Assembly (NCBI GenBank): GCA_041690535.1
Contig: JAWLHA010000052.1
Coordinates: 1-32,817 of the forward strand
Length of the DNA stretch: 32,817 bases
Direction: 5' to 3'
Origin: JAWLHA01 sp041690535
GTDB lineage: Bacteria > Pseudomonadota > Gammaproteobacteria > Thiohalomonadales > Thiohalomonadaceae
Shown: positions 1 through 8,391 of the stretch, in pieces
Numbering within the stretch: position 1 is the first letter of the stretch
How the letters are laid out: each line of letters starts with the position of its first letter
Translations under genes and position numbers: made by a program
The notes under the pieces: model-generated
Databases searched by the model: none
Told to the model about the DNA's origin: nothing
Seen by the model: only the letters and a program-made list of their open reading frames with translations

Positions 1-79
1 CGACGCCGCACGGTGGATGCGCTGCGCTTATCCACCCTACATGTTGGGCGCCTCGGATTTATCTGTTCGGTGCTCTAGC
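1..79. repeat. Dispersed 79-bp repeat, left-edge copy
   Basis: The first 79 bases match the reverse complement of 32240-32318 at 76 of 79 positions. The unit contains a palindromic core (GGTGGATGCGCTGCGC then TTATCCACC) and ends in CTGTTCGGTGCTCTAGC. Similar GGTGGAT...ATCCACC palindromes are common intergenic repeats in proteobacteria. There is no coding potential. The copy is probably longer to the left, outside the window. Confidence 0.8.
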
Positions 80-157
80 AACTAGCAACTAGCAACTAGC
101 AACTAGCAACTAGCAACTAGCAACTAGCAATTAGCGACTAACGACTAAACTAGCAAC
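76..157. repeat. Tandem heptanucleotide repeat (TAGCAAC)n
   Basis: Seven perfect copies of TAGCAAC run from 76 to 124, followed by degenerate copies (TAGCAAT, TAGCGAC, TAACGAC) and a last good copy at 151-157. The array starts exactly where the 79-bp repeat ends in CTAGC, so it may have grown from that end. Every unit carries a TAG, so it is not coding. It lies 32 bp upstream of the acyltransferase start codon, and a change in copy number would alter the spacing there. Confidence 0.9.
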
Positions 158-188
158 CAGCGCAGGGACACGGCAGGAACATCCGCCA

Positions 189-1724
189 ATGCTGTTCAAC
201 TCCTACGGCTTCATTCTTCTGTTCCTGCCCATTACCCTCCTGGGTTTTTTCTGGATCGGGCGGCTGGGCCACCGCCCGGCCATGGCCTGGCTGGTGGCCG
301 CCTCCCTCTTCTTCTACGGTTGGTGGAATCCCGCCTATTTGGGACTGCTGGTCGCCTCCATTCTCTTCAATTACGCCATCGGCACGGCCCTGAGCGCCCG
401 CCCCAACCGCCTCCTGCTGGGCGGCGGAATCGCCTTCAACCTGGGACTGCTCGGCTATTACAAGTACGCCAACTTTTTCATCGACAACATCAATGCGGTG
501 TTGGACCTGGGCTGGAATTTCGAAGCGATCATCCTGCCCCTGGCGATCTCCTTCTTTACCTTCCAGCAGATCGCCTACCTCATCGACGCCCACCGGGGCG
601 AGACCCGGGAGTACAACTTTCTCCACTACTGCCTGTTCGTCACCTTCTTCCCCCAGCTCATCGCCGGCCCCATCGTCCACCACCGGGAGATGATGCCCCA
701 GTTCGCCCGCAAGGGCGCCCTGCGCCCCAACTACGAGACCATCGCGCTGGGGCTCACAGTCTTCACCATCGGCCTGTTCAAGAAGGTGGCCATTGCCGAC
801 ACCCTCGCCAAATACGCCAACATGGCCTTCGACGCCGCAGGCGAGGGAATGGCCCTCACCTTCTTCGAGGCTTGGCGGGGGGCGACGGCGTACAGCTTTC
901 AGCTCTATTTCGACTTCTCCGGTTACTCCGACATGGCCATCGGCCTCGGCCTGCTGTTCGGCATCACCCTGCCGCTCAACTTCAACTCCCCCTATCGGGC
1001 GCGCAGCGTGGTCGATTTCTGGCGCCGCTGGCACATGACCCTCTCCCGTTTTCTCCGGGACTACGTCTACATCCCGCTGGGAGGCAACCGCAAGGGGCGG
1101 GTGCGGCGCCATGCCAACCTGTTCGTCACCATGCTGCTCGGGGGCCTGTGGCACGGGGCCGCCTGGACCTTCGTGCTATGGGGCGCCCTGCACGGCCTCT
1201 ATTTGATGGTGAACCACGCCTGGGCCAGCATGCGGGCGCGGCTCGGCTGGAGCCGCGAAGCCACGACCTCCTGGGGGCGCGCGCTCGCCTGGACGCTTAC
1301 CTTCATCGCCGTGGTGTTCGCCTGGGTCTTCTTCCGCGCCCACTCCTTCGAGGAGGCCCTGCTCATCAGCCGCGGCATGCTGGGCATGAACGGCTTCGCC
1401 TGGCCCGGCACGGTGGAGGAGTTCGGCTGGGCCGGACAGCTGCTCTCCGAGGCGGGCTGGCGATTCGAACCGCTGGGCAACTTCAAGGGAGCCGGCGACC
1501 TGGTGCTCCTCGGTCTGTTCGTGCTCATTGCCCTGAAGGTGCCCAATACCCAGCAGCTGGTGGCCGCGCGCCATCGCCCCCTCAACCCCTATGGCGACGA
1601 AACCGTGGTGGCCCGGCGCAGCTGGCAACCGAGCCCGCGCTGGGCGGCCGTCACGGGCGTGGTGGCGCTGTTCACGCTCCTGCAGCTTTCGCGCGTCAGT
1701 GAATTTCTCTACTTCCAGTTCTGA
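189..1724 (+). CDS. MBOAT-family membrane O-acyltransferase (AlgI-like)
   Basis: This 511-aa protein is polytopic, with about ten hydrophobic segments, and has AlgI/MBOAT signatures: the FDFSGYSDMAIG stretch, FWRRWHMTLSRFLRDYVYIPLGG, and the GGLWHGAAW block. His322 (in WHG) and His335 (in ALHG) are the conserved histidines of the catalytic region. The family moves acetyl groups across the inner membrane to extracellular polysaccharides such as alginate or cellulose. A weak AGGA-like site lies about 10 nt before the ATG. The next gene starts 4 bp downstream and encodes an SGNH-like protein, the usual partner class. No alginate or other polymer biosynthesis gene is in the window, so the substrate is unknown. 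Family assignment is firm; the acetylated polymer is inference. Confidence 0.93.
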   Translation: MLFNSYGFILLFLPITLLGFFWIGRLGHRPAMAWLVAASLFFYGWWNPAYLGLLVASILFNYAIGTALSARPNRLLLGGGIAFNLGLLGYYKYANFFIDNINAVLDLGWNFEAIILPLAISFFTFQQIAYLIDAHRGETREYNFLHYCLFVTFFPQLIAGPIVHHREMMPQFARKGALRPNYETIALGLTVFTIGLFKKVAIADTLAKYANMAFDAAGEGMALTFFEAWRGATAYSFQLYFDFSGYSDMAIGLGLLFGITLPLNFNSPYRARSVVDFWRRWHMTLSRFLRDYVYIPLGGNRKGRVRRHANLFVTMLLGGLWHGAAWTFVLWGALHGLYLMVNHAWASMRARLGWSREATTSWGRALAWTLTFIAVVFAWVFFRAHSFEEALLISRGMLGMNGFAWPGTVEEFGWAGQLLSEAGWRFEPLGNFKGAGDLVLLGLFVLIALKVPNTQQLVAARHRPLNPYGDETVVARRSWQPSPRWAAVTGVVALFTLLQLSRVSEFLYFQF

Positions 1725-1728
1725 TCCC

Positions 1729-2988
1729 ATGAGCCGGCAATACACCCGCATTGTCCTCTCCATCGTCGTGGCCGGACTGCTGGCGGTAGCCGCCTTCAAC
1801 GCCCTGGTCGACCCCTACGGGGTCATCGGCGCCCCGCGCATCGACGGGTTCAATGCCGACAAGCCGGAGGCATCGCGCCGGGAGAGGATGAGCAAGGCCT
1901 ACGAGGTGCGACAGATCCGCCCCGAGGCGGTGTTGCTGGGCACCTCCCGGGCGCTCTACCTCACGCCGGAACACCCCCACTTCCAGGGCCTGCGGGCCTA
2001 CAATCTGGCCCTCAGCGACTCCAGCATCTACGAGCATCTGCGCTACTTTGAGCATGCGATGGCGGTGCAGCCGCTGAGCGAGGCAGTGGTGGGACTCGAC
2101 TTTTTCGCCTTCAGGGAGAAGACCTCAGCGGCCTACCGAGAGGGCCGGCTGGCGTCCTCGGGGTCGAGCCACAGTGGCCCGGTGTTCGATCCGGCCGACC
2201 TGCTGCCGGCCCTGCTGTCGTCCGACGCGCTCCGCTCCAGCTTCAGCACCATCCGGGAACAAGGCCGCTCACACCTCAAGTACACGGGCGATCAGAATCA
2301 GGCGGAACGGGTGCGCAGCAAAGGCGGACACCGGGCCATGTTCCGGGAACTGGAATCCGGTCTGCTGGGCACTTGGGGTTTCGATGCGGAAGCGCGGCGC
2401 TTTGAGGCCATCGGCTCGGTGGAGACCCCCGGGAGCTTTCGCAAGCTTTTGCGCCTGGCCCACCGGAGAGAGGTCAAACTGCACCTCTTCATCTCGCCCT
2501 CCCATGCCCGCCTGTGGGAAGCGTGGCGGCTCGCATCCACCTGGCCGCACATCGAGGAGTGGAAACGGGCCGTAGTCGCCGCCAACCAAGAAGAGGCCCG
2601 GGTGGCCGGCCGCCCACCCTTCCCCCTGTGGGATTTCAGCGGCTACAACAGCATCACCACGGAGCCGGTCCCGCCCGCCGGCGACAGAGACTCCCTCATG
2701 CGCGGCTACTGGGAGGGCTCCCACTACAGCGCCGCCACGGGGCGGCTGGTCCTGGACCGCCTCTTCGGCCACGAGAAGCCGACCCGTCCCCTTCCTGATG
2801 ACTTCGGCGTGCGCCTGAATGAGGCGAACATCGAGGCCCATCTGGCAGCGGTCCGGGCCGCCGGCGAGCGTTACCGCCTGGCCTCCCCCCAGGACGTTGC
2901 GGAACTGCAGGAGGCACTGGAGCGGCAGCGGCGCATGCGCAGCCCGAGTCCGGCGGCGAGCGTGGCTAACGCGGGGGCAAACCCTTAG
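1729..2988 (+). CDS. SGNH-hydrolase-like membrane-anchored protein, partner of the MBOAT transferase
   Basis: The 419-aa protein has one N-terminal membrane segment (about residues 6-24) and a large, presumably periplasmic, domain. LLGTSRA places Ser73 where SGNH/GDSL hydrolases have their nucleophile. WEGSHYS (Glu329, His332) resembles the C-terminal D-x-x-H block, with Glu instead of Asp. The frame is open further upstream, but the ATG at 1729, 4 bp after the MBOAT stop, fits the signal anchor and avoids overlap. AlgJ/AlgX-type proteins complete acetyl transfer begun by the MBOAT partner, and this protein probably does the same here. It lacks recognisable AlgX carbohydrate-binding features, so the exact family is uncertain. 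Confidence 0.75.
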   Translation: MSRQYTRIVLSIVVAGLLAVAAFNALVDPYGVIGAPRIDGFNADKPEASRRERMSKAYEVRQIRPEAVLLGTSRALYLTPEHPHFQGLRAYNLALSDSSIYEHLRYFEHAMAVQPLSEAVVGLDFFAFREKTSAAYREGRLASSGSSHSGPVFDPADLLPALLSSDALRSSFSTIREQGRSHLKYTGDQNQAERVRSKGGHRAMFRELESGLLGTWGFDAEARRFEAIGSVETPGSFRKLLRLAHRREVKLHLFISPSHARLWEAWRLASTWPHIEEWKRAVVAANQEEARVAGRPPFPLWDFSGYNSITTEPVPPAGDRDSLMRGYWEGSHYSAATGRLVLDRLFGHEKPTRPLPDDFGVRLNEANIEAHLAAVRAAGERYRLASPQDVAELQEALERQRRMRSPSPAASVANAGANP

Positions 2989-3031
2989 AATCTGCACCTC
3001 TTTCCAGATCCAAGCAGAGTACGAGGCAGCG

Positions 3032-4318
3032 ATGAAGGTATTGGTGATCGGCAGCGGCGGGCGCGAGCACGCCCTGGCCTGGAAGGCGGCCCAGTCGCCC
3101 AAGGTGGAGAAGGTCTTCGTGGCCCCCGGCAACGCCGGCACGGCGCGCGAGCCGAGGCTGGAGAACGTGGCGGTGGGCGCCGAGGACATCCAGGGGCTCA
3201 TCGCCTTCGCCCGGGACAACGAGGTGGCGCTGACCATCGTCGGCCCGGAGGCGCCGCTGGTGGCCGGGGTGGTGGATGCCTTTGTCGCCGCGGGGCTGCG
3301 CTGCTTCGGCCCCACCCAGGGGGCCGCCCAGCTGGAGGGCTCCAAGGCCTTCACCAAGGACTTCCTGGCCCGGCACAACATCCCCACCGCCGCCTACCGC
3401 ACCTTCACCGACACCGAGGAGGCCCTCGCCTACCTGCGCGAGCAGGGCGCCCCCATCGTGGTGAAGGCCGACGGCCTTGCCGCCGGCAAGGGGGTGATCG
3501 TCGCCATGGCCCTGGAGGAGGCCGAGGCGGCGGTGCGGGACATGCTCTCCGGCAACGCCTTCGGCGAGGCCGGCTCCCGGGTGGTCATCGAGGAGTTCCT
3601 CGAGGGCGAGGAGGCAAGCTTCATCGTCATGGCCGATGGCGAGCACGTGCTGCCCATGGCCACCAGCCAGGACCACAAGCGCGTGGGCGAGGGCGATACC
3701 GGGCCCAATACCGGCGGCATGGGCGCCTACTCCCCCGCCCCGGTGGTCACCGATGCGGTCCACCAGCGCATCATGGAGGAGGTGATCCTCCCCACGGTGC
3801 GCGGCATGGCGGCCGAGGGCCACCCCTACACCGGCTTCCTCTACGCCGGGTTGATGATCACCCCCGACGGTACCCCCAAGGTGATCGAGTACAACTGCCG
3901 CTTCGGCGATCCCGAAACCCAGCCCATCATGATGCGGCTCAACTCCGACCTGGTCGCCCTCTGCGAGGCGGCCCTCGATGGGCGGCTGGAGCAGATCAGC
4001 GCCGTGTGGGACCCGCGCCCCGCCCTGGGGGTGGTGCTCGCCGCGGAGGGCTATCCGGGCAGCTATCGCAAGGGTGATGTCATCGAGGGCCTCGCCTACG
4101 ATGCGGGCCCCGATGCCAAGGTCTTCCACGCCGGAACGGCCGGGCAGAATGACCAGGTGGTGACGGCCGGGGGCCGGGTCTTGTGTGCCACCGCCCTCGG
4201 TGCCAGTGTGGCGGAGGCCCAGCGCCGCGCCTACGAACTGGTGGGGACCATCGGCTGGCGCGGCATGCAGTACCGCGGGGACATCGGCTACCGCGCCGTG
4301 GCGCGCGAGCAAGACTGA
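3032..4318 (+). CDS. purD: Phosphoribosylamine--glycine ligase (GARS)
   Basis: PurD joins glycine to phosphoribosylamine with ATP in the second step of de novo purine synthesis. The 428-aa length is usual for the family. The N-terminus MKVLVIGSGGREHALAWK is the PurD signature. The ATP-grasp domain follows (VVKADGLAAGKGV, about residues 140-153), then TGPNTGGMGAYSP and the metal-binding YNCRFGDPETQ block. The start was chosen at ATG 3032, preceded by GAGG at 3023-3026; the frame is open upstream inside the preceding gene. purH, often adjacent, is not here. A short GC hairpin with a T-run at 4330-4346 ends the unit. Confidence 0.97.
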   Translation: MKVLVIGSGGREHALAWKAAQSPKVEKVFVAPGNAGTAREPRLENVAVGAEDIQGLIAFARDNEVALTIVGPEAPLVAGVVDAFVAAGLRCFGPTQGAAQLEGSKAFTKDFLARHNIPTAAYRTFTDTEEALAYLREQGAPIVVKADGLAAGKGVIVAMALEEAEAAVRDMLSGNAFGEAGSRVVIEEFLEGEEASFIVMADGEHVLPMATSQDHKRVGEGDTGPNTGGMGAYSPAPVVTDAVHQRIMEEVILPTVRGMAAEGHPYTGFLYAGLMITPDGTPKVIEYNCRFGDPETQPIMMRLNSDLVALCEAALDGRLEQISAVWDPRPALGVVLAAEGYPGSYRKGDVIEGLAYDAGPDAKVFHAGTAGQNDQVVTAGGRVLCATALGASVAEAQRRAYELVGTIGWRGMQYRGDIGYRAVAREQD

Positions 4319-4329
4319 CCCCCTGATAG

Positions 4330-4346
4330 AGCCGGCGCGGCTTTTT
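4330..4346 (+). terminator. Probable intrinsic terminator after purD
   Basis: AGCCG (4330-4334), loop GCG and CGGCT (4338-4342) form a short stem running into TTTTT, 12 bp after the purD stop codon. The stem is short, so efficiency is uncertain. Confidence 0.6.
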
Positions 4347-4405
4347 GCCCCGCCGGCCGCCCATACGTAAAATCAAAAACTTAGGAATAAGCGGGTACTC
4401 ACGTC

Positions 4406-4435
4406 GAGACATTCCGCTCCGGGCTGGGGTAGAAT
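4406..4435 (+). promoter_or_regulatory. Candidate sigma70 promoter of prk
   Basis: A -10 box TAGAAT (4430-4435) lies 18 bp after a weak -35 GAGACA (4406-4411). The implied start near 4442 gives a leader of about 60 nt before prk. No convincing CbbR (LysR-type T-N11-A) site stands out, and the CbbR gene itself is not in the window. Confidence 0.5.
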
Positions 4436-4500
4436 GCGCGGTTTCAAAATTTTCAATTGCTTAGCGCGACCATAATTCGACTCTGTGAGGAGCGTGACAA

Positions 4501-5400
4501 ATGTCTGAAAAACATCCCGTCGTTGCCGTGACCGGCTCTTCCGGCGCAGGCACGACCACGGTAAAGAACGCATTCGAGCACATTTTCTTCCGGGAGAAGA
4601 TCAAGCCGCTGGTTATTGAAGGTGACAGCTATCACCGCTACAACCGTGCGGAGATGAAGGAGGCCATTGCCGGCTTCCAGAAAGAGGGGAAGAACCTGAG
4701 CCACTTCGGTCCCGAGGCGAACCACTTCGACACCCTCGCCGAGACCTTCAAGACCTACGGCGAGACCGGCACCTGCCAACGCCGCTACTACATCCACAGC
4801 GATGCCGAAGCGGTGGAGCATAACGCGCGCCTGGGTGCCAGCTACAAGGCCGGTGAGTTCACCCCCTGGGAAGAGATCACCGAAGACACCGACCTGCTCT
4901 TCTACGAAGGGCTGCACGGCGGCGTGGTGGACGGCGACATCGACGTGGGCAAGTTCACCGACCTGCTCATCGGCGTGGTGCCCATCGTCAACCTGGAGTG
5001 GATCCAGAAGATCCACCGCGACAACGCCCAGCGCGGTTACTCCGCCGAGGCCATCGTGGACACCATCCTGCGACGTATGGACGACTACGTCCACTACATC
5101 ACCCCGCAGTTCTCGCGCACCGACATCAACTTCCAGCGCGTGCCCACGGTGGACACCTCCAACCCCTTCATCGCCCGCGACATTCCCACGCCGGACGAGA
5201 GCTTCGTGGTGATCCGCTTCCGCGACCCGAAGAAGTTCAACGTCGACTTCCCCTACCTGCTGTCGATGGTGCACGACTCCTTCATGTCCCGGCGCAACAC
5301 CATCGTGGTGCCCGGCGGCAAGATGGGCATGGCCATGGAGATCATCCTGGCCCCCATCATCCACGACACCCTGGAGAAGAGCCGCAAGCTGAAGGCGTAA
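4501..5400 (+). CDS. prk: Phosphoribulokinase, bacterial class I
   Basis: Prk phosphorylates ribulose 5-phosphate to ribulose 1,5-bisphosphate, the CO2 acceptor of Rubisco, so it marks autotrophy by the Calvin-Benson cycle. The 299-aa length and sequence match the proteobacterial octameric type. A P-loop GSSGAGTT spans residues 12-19. EGDSYHRYNR and the FYEGLHGGVVDG block supply substrate and catalytic residues. A strong TGAGGAG site sits 8 nt before the ATG. The gene stands alone, with no Rubisco or other cbb genes nearby, and ends in a clear terminator. This isolated position is common in autotrophic gammaproteobacteria. Function is certain from sequence; control by a CbbR regulator elsewhere is inference. 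Confidence 0.98.
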   Translation: MSEKHPVVAVTGSSGAGTTTVKNAFEHIFFREKIKPLVIEGDSYHRYNRAEMKEAIAGFQKEGKNLSHFGPEANHFDTLAETFKTYGETGTCQRRYYIHSDAEAVEHNARLGASYKAGEFTPWEEITEDTDLLFYEGLHGGVVDGDIDVGKFTDLLIGVVPIVNLEWIQKIHRDNAQRGYSAEAIVDTILRRMDDYVHYITPQFSRTDINFQRVPTVDTSNPFIARDIPTPDESFVVIRFRDPKKFNVDFPYLLSMVHDSFMSRRNTIVVPGGKMGMAMEIILAPIIHDTLEKSRKLKA

Positions 5401-5428
5401 GCGCTTTTTCCGAGTGTCACACGAGAGG

Positions 5429-5451
5429 GGCCCGCGCAAGCGGGCCTTTTT
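5429..5451 (+). terminator. Intrinsic terminator of prk
   Basis: GGCCCGC (5429-5435), loop GCAA and GCGGGCC (5440-5446) form a perfect 7-bp stem followed by five T. It lies between the convergent prk and rimO genes. The opposite strand has no T-run, so it mainly serves prk. Confidence 0.9.
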
Positions 5452-5457
5452 CGTGGT

Positions 5458-6777
5458 CTACTCCACCAACTCCCCGTACAGGTCGTGCTCGTCGGCGGCG
5501 GTGATCCGCACCTCCACGAACTCACCCGGCGCCACCTCCAGGTCACACGGCACCACGACCACCCCGTCGATCTCGGGGGCGTCGGCCGCGGTCCGGGCGA
5601 GGAAGCCCTCTTCGGTGATCTCGTCCACCAGGACCGTCAGCGTCTGTCCCACCTTGTCCTGGAGTTTGTCGGCGCTGATGGCCGCCTGCAGCTCCATGAG
5701 CCGCTCCAGCCGCTCCTCCTTGAGATCCTCCGGGATGGGGGCGGCGAGAGCGTTCGCCACCGCCCCCTCCACCGGTGAATAGGCAAAGGCCCCGACCCGA
5801 TCGAAGCGCACCGCCTCGATGAACGCCAACAGCTCCTCGAATTCGCTCTCGCTCTCTCCGGGGAAGCCCACGATGAAGCTGCTGCGCAGCGCGAGATCGG
5901 GGCAGATCGCCCGCCAGCGCTCAATGCGCCGCAGCATGTTCTCACTGTCAGCCGGTCGGCGCATGGCCTTCAACACCTTAGGGCTGGCGTGCTGAAGCGG
6001 CACGTCCAGATAGGGGAGGATGAGCCCCTCCGCCATCAGCTCGACCAGGCCGTCCACATGGGGATAGGGATAGACGTAGTGGAGCCGCACCCACGCATCC
6101 AGTTGGCCCAACTCGCGCACCAGCTCGGTGATGCGGGTCTTGAGCGGCCGCCCGTTCCAGAAGGCGGTACGGTACTTCACGTCCACCCCGTAGGCGGCGG
6201 TATCCTGGGCCACCACCAACAGCTCCCGTACCCCGGCGTTGACCAGGGCCTCGGCCTCCCCCAGCACCGCACCGATCTCCCGGCTGGCGAGCCGCCCGCG
6301 CATGGAGGGGATGATGCAGAAGGTGCACTGCTGGTTGCACCCCTCGGCAATCTTCACGTAGGCGTAGTGACGTGGGGTGAGCTTGATGCCCCCGGGCGGC
6401 ACCAGGTCGGTAAAGGGATCGTGCTGTGGCGGCAGGTGGGCGTGCACGGCCTCCATCACCGCATCGAGCGCATCGGGGCCGGTCACCGCCAGCACCTGGG
6501 GGTGGGCCTCGCGGATCACCCCCTCCTTCGCCCCCAGGCAACCGGTCACCACCACTCGGCCATTCTCGGCAAGCGCCTCCCCGATGGTCTCCAGCGACTC
6601 CTCCACGGCGGCATCGATGAAGCCGCAGGTGTTGACCACTACCAGGTCGGCCTCCTGGTAGTTGGGGCTGATGAGATACCCCTCCGCCCGCAATTGGGTG
6701 AGAATGCGTTCGGAATCCACCGTGGCCTTGGGGCAGCCCAGGCTCACGAAACCAACTTTGGGAATTCGCTGGGACAT
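5458..6777 (-). CDS. rimO: Ribosomal protein S12 methylthiotransferase
   Basis: RimO is a radical-SAM enzyme that adds a methylthio group to the conserved aspartate of ribosomal protein S12. The 439-aa protein has the three N-terminal cysteines of the auxiliary 4Fe-4S cluster (Cys15 in SLGCPKA, Cys51 in NTCGF, Cys80 in TGCLGA). The radical-SAM motif is CNQQCTFC (Cys147, Cys151, Cys154), and a C-terminal TRAM domain covers roughly the last 65 residues. RimO is distinguished from MiaB by the SLGCPKA start and the IIPSMRG segment. It is a single gene, convergent to prk and divergent from tas. Only a weak ribosome-binding site is visible before the ATG. Confidence 0.97.
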   Translation of the reverse strand: MSQRIPKVGFVSLGCPKATVDSERILTQLRAEGYLISPNYQEADLVVVNTCGFIDAAVEESLETIGEALAENGRVVVTGCLGAKEGVIREAHPQVLAVTGPDALDAVMEAVHAHLPPQHDPFTDLVPPGGIKLTPRHYAYVKIAEGCNQQCTFCIIPSMRGRLASREIGAVLGEAEALVNAGVRELLVVAQDTAAYGVDVKYRTAFWNGRPLKTRITELVRELGQLDAWVRLHYVYPYPHVDGLVELMAEGLILPYLDVPLQHASPKVLKAMRRPADSENMLRRIERWRAICPDLALRSSFIVGFPGESESEFEELLAFIEAVRFDRVGAFAYSPVEGAVANALAAPIPEDLKEERLERLMELQAAISADKLQDKVGQTLTVLVDEITEEGFLARTAADAPEIDGVVVVPCDLEVAPGEFVEVRITAADEHDLYGELVE

Positions 6778-6832
6778 CGTTGTTCGCTCGCAATCGGCGG
6801 GAGGGCGCCCACCTTAGGCACTTTCACGCGGG

Positions 6833-6862
6833 TTGTCACCACCCGCACGGATCCGGTACAAG
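6833..6862 (+). promoter_or_regulatory. Candidate promoter of tas-hinT
   Basis: TTGTCA (6833-6838) and TACAAG (6857-6862) are separated by 18 bp in the rimO/tas divergent region. The tas ATG follows at 6915. The match to consensus is moderate. Confidence 0.45.
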
Positions 6863-6914
6863 AGAAAGCCAACTTCTATGCTTTGAAGAAGCACAACATC
6901 ACCAAGGAGAGAAG

Positions 6915-7958
6915 ATGCAGTACCGACCGTTAGGGCGCACCGGCATCGAGGTCAGCGTGATCGGTCTGGGCACCATGACCTTTGGCGAGCAGAACAGCGA
7001 AGCCGAAGGCCACGCCCAGCTCGACTGGGCCGTCTCGCACGGGGTCAATCTTATCGACACCGCCGAACTCTACGCCATTCCCCCGCGCCCCGAGACCTAC
7101 GGCCGCACCGAGGAGATCATCGGCACCTGGCTGCAACGGCGCGGTCGCCGCGACGACATCATCCTGGCCACCAAGGTGGTCGGCCCCGGCGGCGACTGGC
7201 TGCCCCACATCCGCGGCGGCAAGGCCCGGCTCGACCGGACCAACATCCAGGCGGCCCTCGATGGCAGCCTGCGGCGGCTGAAGACCGACTACGTGGACCT
7301 TTACCAGCTCCACTGGCCCGACCGAAAGACCAACTTCTTCGGCCGGCTTGGCTATACCCCCGTGGAAGACGACCGGCCGGTGCCCATCGAGGAGACGCTG
7401 GAGGCTCTGGAAGCGCTGGTCCACAGCGGCAAGGTGCGCCACGTGGGGCTCTCCAACGAAACGCCCTGGGGCACCATGAAGTTCCTGCAGGTGGCCGAGG
7501 CGCGGGGCTGGCCGCGGGTGGCATCGGTGCAGAACCCCTACAGCCTCCTCAACCGCACCTTCGAAGTGGGCCTTGCGGAGGTGGCGCACCGGGAGCAAAC
7601 CGGCCTGCTGGCCTACTCGCCCCTGGGCTTCGGCGTACTCTCCGGCAAGTACCTGGGCGGCACCCGCCCGCCCAGGGCACGACTCAGCCTCTTCCCCCAC
7701 TACGACCGCTACAGCAATGCCGAGGCGGAGGCGGCCACCGCCGCCTACGTGGCGCTCGCCCGGGATCACGACCTCGATCCGGCGCAGATGGCGCTCGCTT
7801 ACGTCAACAGCCGCCCGTTCCTCACCAGCACCCTCATCGGCGCGACCACGATGGAGCAACTCAAGCGCAATATCGCCACTGCCGATCTCCGCTTGAGCCC
7901 CGCCGTGCTGGAGGGGATCGAGACCATTCATAAACGCTTCCCCAACCCGAGCCCCTGA
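6915..7958 (+). CDS. tas: Aldo/keto reductase, Tas type
   Basis: This 347-aa NADPH-dependent oxidoreductase is very close in length and layout to E. coli Tas. The aldo/keto reductase tetrad is present: Asp48 and Tyr53 in LIDTAELY, Lys87 in ILATKVV, and His133 in LYQLHWPDR. The loop after it, with NFFGRLGY, is typical of Tas. The start at ATG 6915 has a strong AAGGAGAGAAG site just upstream; the frame is open earlier but without a signal. Two bases separate its stop from hinT, so the two are co-transcribed. Substrates of Tas are not firmly known in the family. Confidence 0.9.
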   Translation: MQYRPLGRTGIEVSVIGLGTMTFGEQNSEAEGHAQLDWAVSHGVNLIDTAELYAIPPRPETYGRTEEIIGTWLQRRGRRDDIILATKVVGPGGDWLPHIRGGKARLDRTNIQAALDGSLRRLKTDYVDLYQLHWPDRKTNFFGRLGYTPVEDDRPVPIEETLEALEALVHSGKVRHVGLSNETPWGTMKFLQVAEARGWPRVASVQNPYSLLNRTFEVGLAEVAHREQTGLLAYSPLGFGVLSGKYLGGTRPPRARLSLFPHYDRYSNAEAEAATAAYVALARDHDLDPAQMALAYVNSRPFLTSTLIGATTMEQLKRNIATADLRLSPAVLEGIETIHKRFPNPSP

Positions 7959-7960
7959 CC

Positions 7961-8302
7961 ATGTCTTGCATCTTCTGCCAGATTGCCGAGGGCAAAGCCC
8001 CCGCGGACCTCCTGCACCAGGACGATGAAGTGGTCGCCTTCCGGGACATCAGCCCGGAGGCACCGGAGCACATCCTGGTGATCCCCCGAGAGCACATCGC
8101 CACCCTCAACGAGCTGGACGAGCACCACGCCATGCTGGCCGGCCGACTGCTGCTCACCGCCCGCCGGCTCGCCCGTGAACTTGGTGTCGCGGAACAGGGG
8201 TACCGGCTGGTGACCAACTGCAATGGGGATGGGGGCCAGACGGTCTATCACATTCACCTGCATCTTCTGGCCGGTCGGGCCCTGAGCTGGCCGCCCGGGT
8301 AA
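7961..8302 (+). CDS. hinT: HIT-family purine nucleoside phosphoramidase
   Basis: HinT hydrolyses adenosine 5'-monophosphoramidates and related aminoacyl-adenylate by-products. The 113-aa protein carries the histidine triad H-x-H-x-H (His97, His99, His101 in VYHIHLHLL). It also has the usual CIFCQI start and the HILVIPREHI block. The stop codon of tas lies 2 bp before its ATG, so it is the distal gene of a tas-hinT unit. No T-rich terminator was seen in the 89 bp before the next, convergent gene. Confidence 0.95.
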   Translation: MSCIFCQIAEGKAPADLLHQDDEVVAFRDISPEAPEHILVIPREHIATLNELDEHHAMLAGRLLLTARRLARELGVAEQGYRLVTNCNGDGGQTVYHIHLHLLAGRALSWPPG

Positions 8303-8391
8303 GGCGGAGGAGAGACGAGGCTACGCGTACCCCGGCGAGGCTGGAGCCAATGCCCGCAGGGCCCCATCCCACGTGCCCTTGACTCCTCGCG

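Noticed and set aside
76..157. CRISPR array
   Set aside because: The units are 7 bp with no spacers, a simple tandem repeat.
2966..4312. 448-codon open frame opposite purD
   Set aside because: It is rich in Gly, His and Val with no known domain, typical of the antisense of a GC-rich gene. purD on the plus strand is unambiguous.
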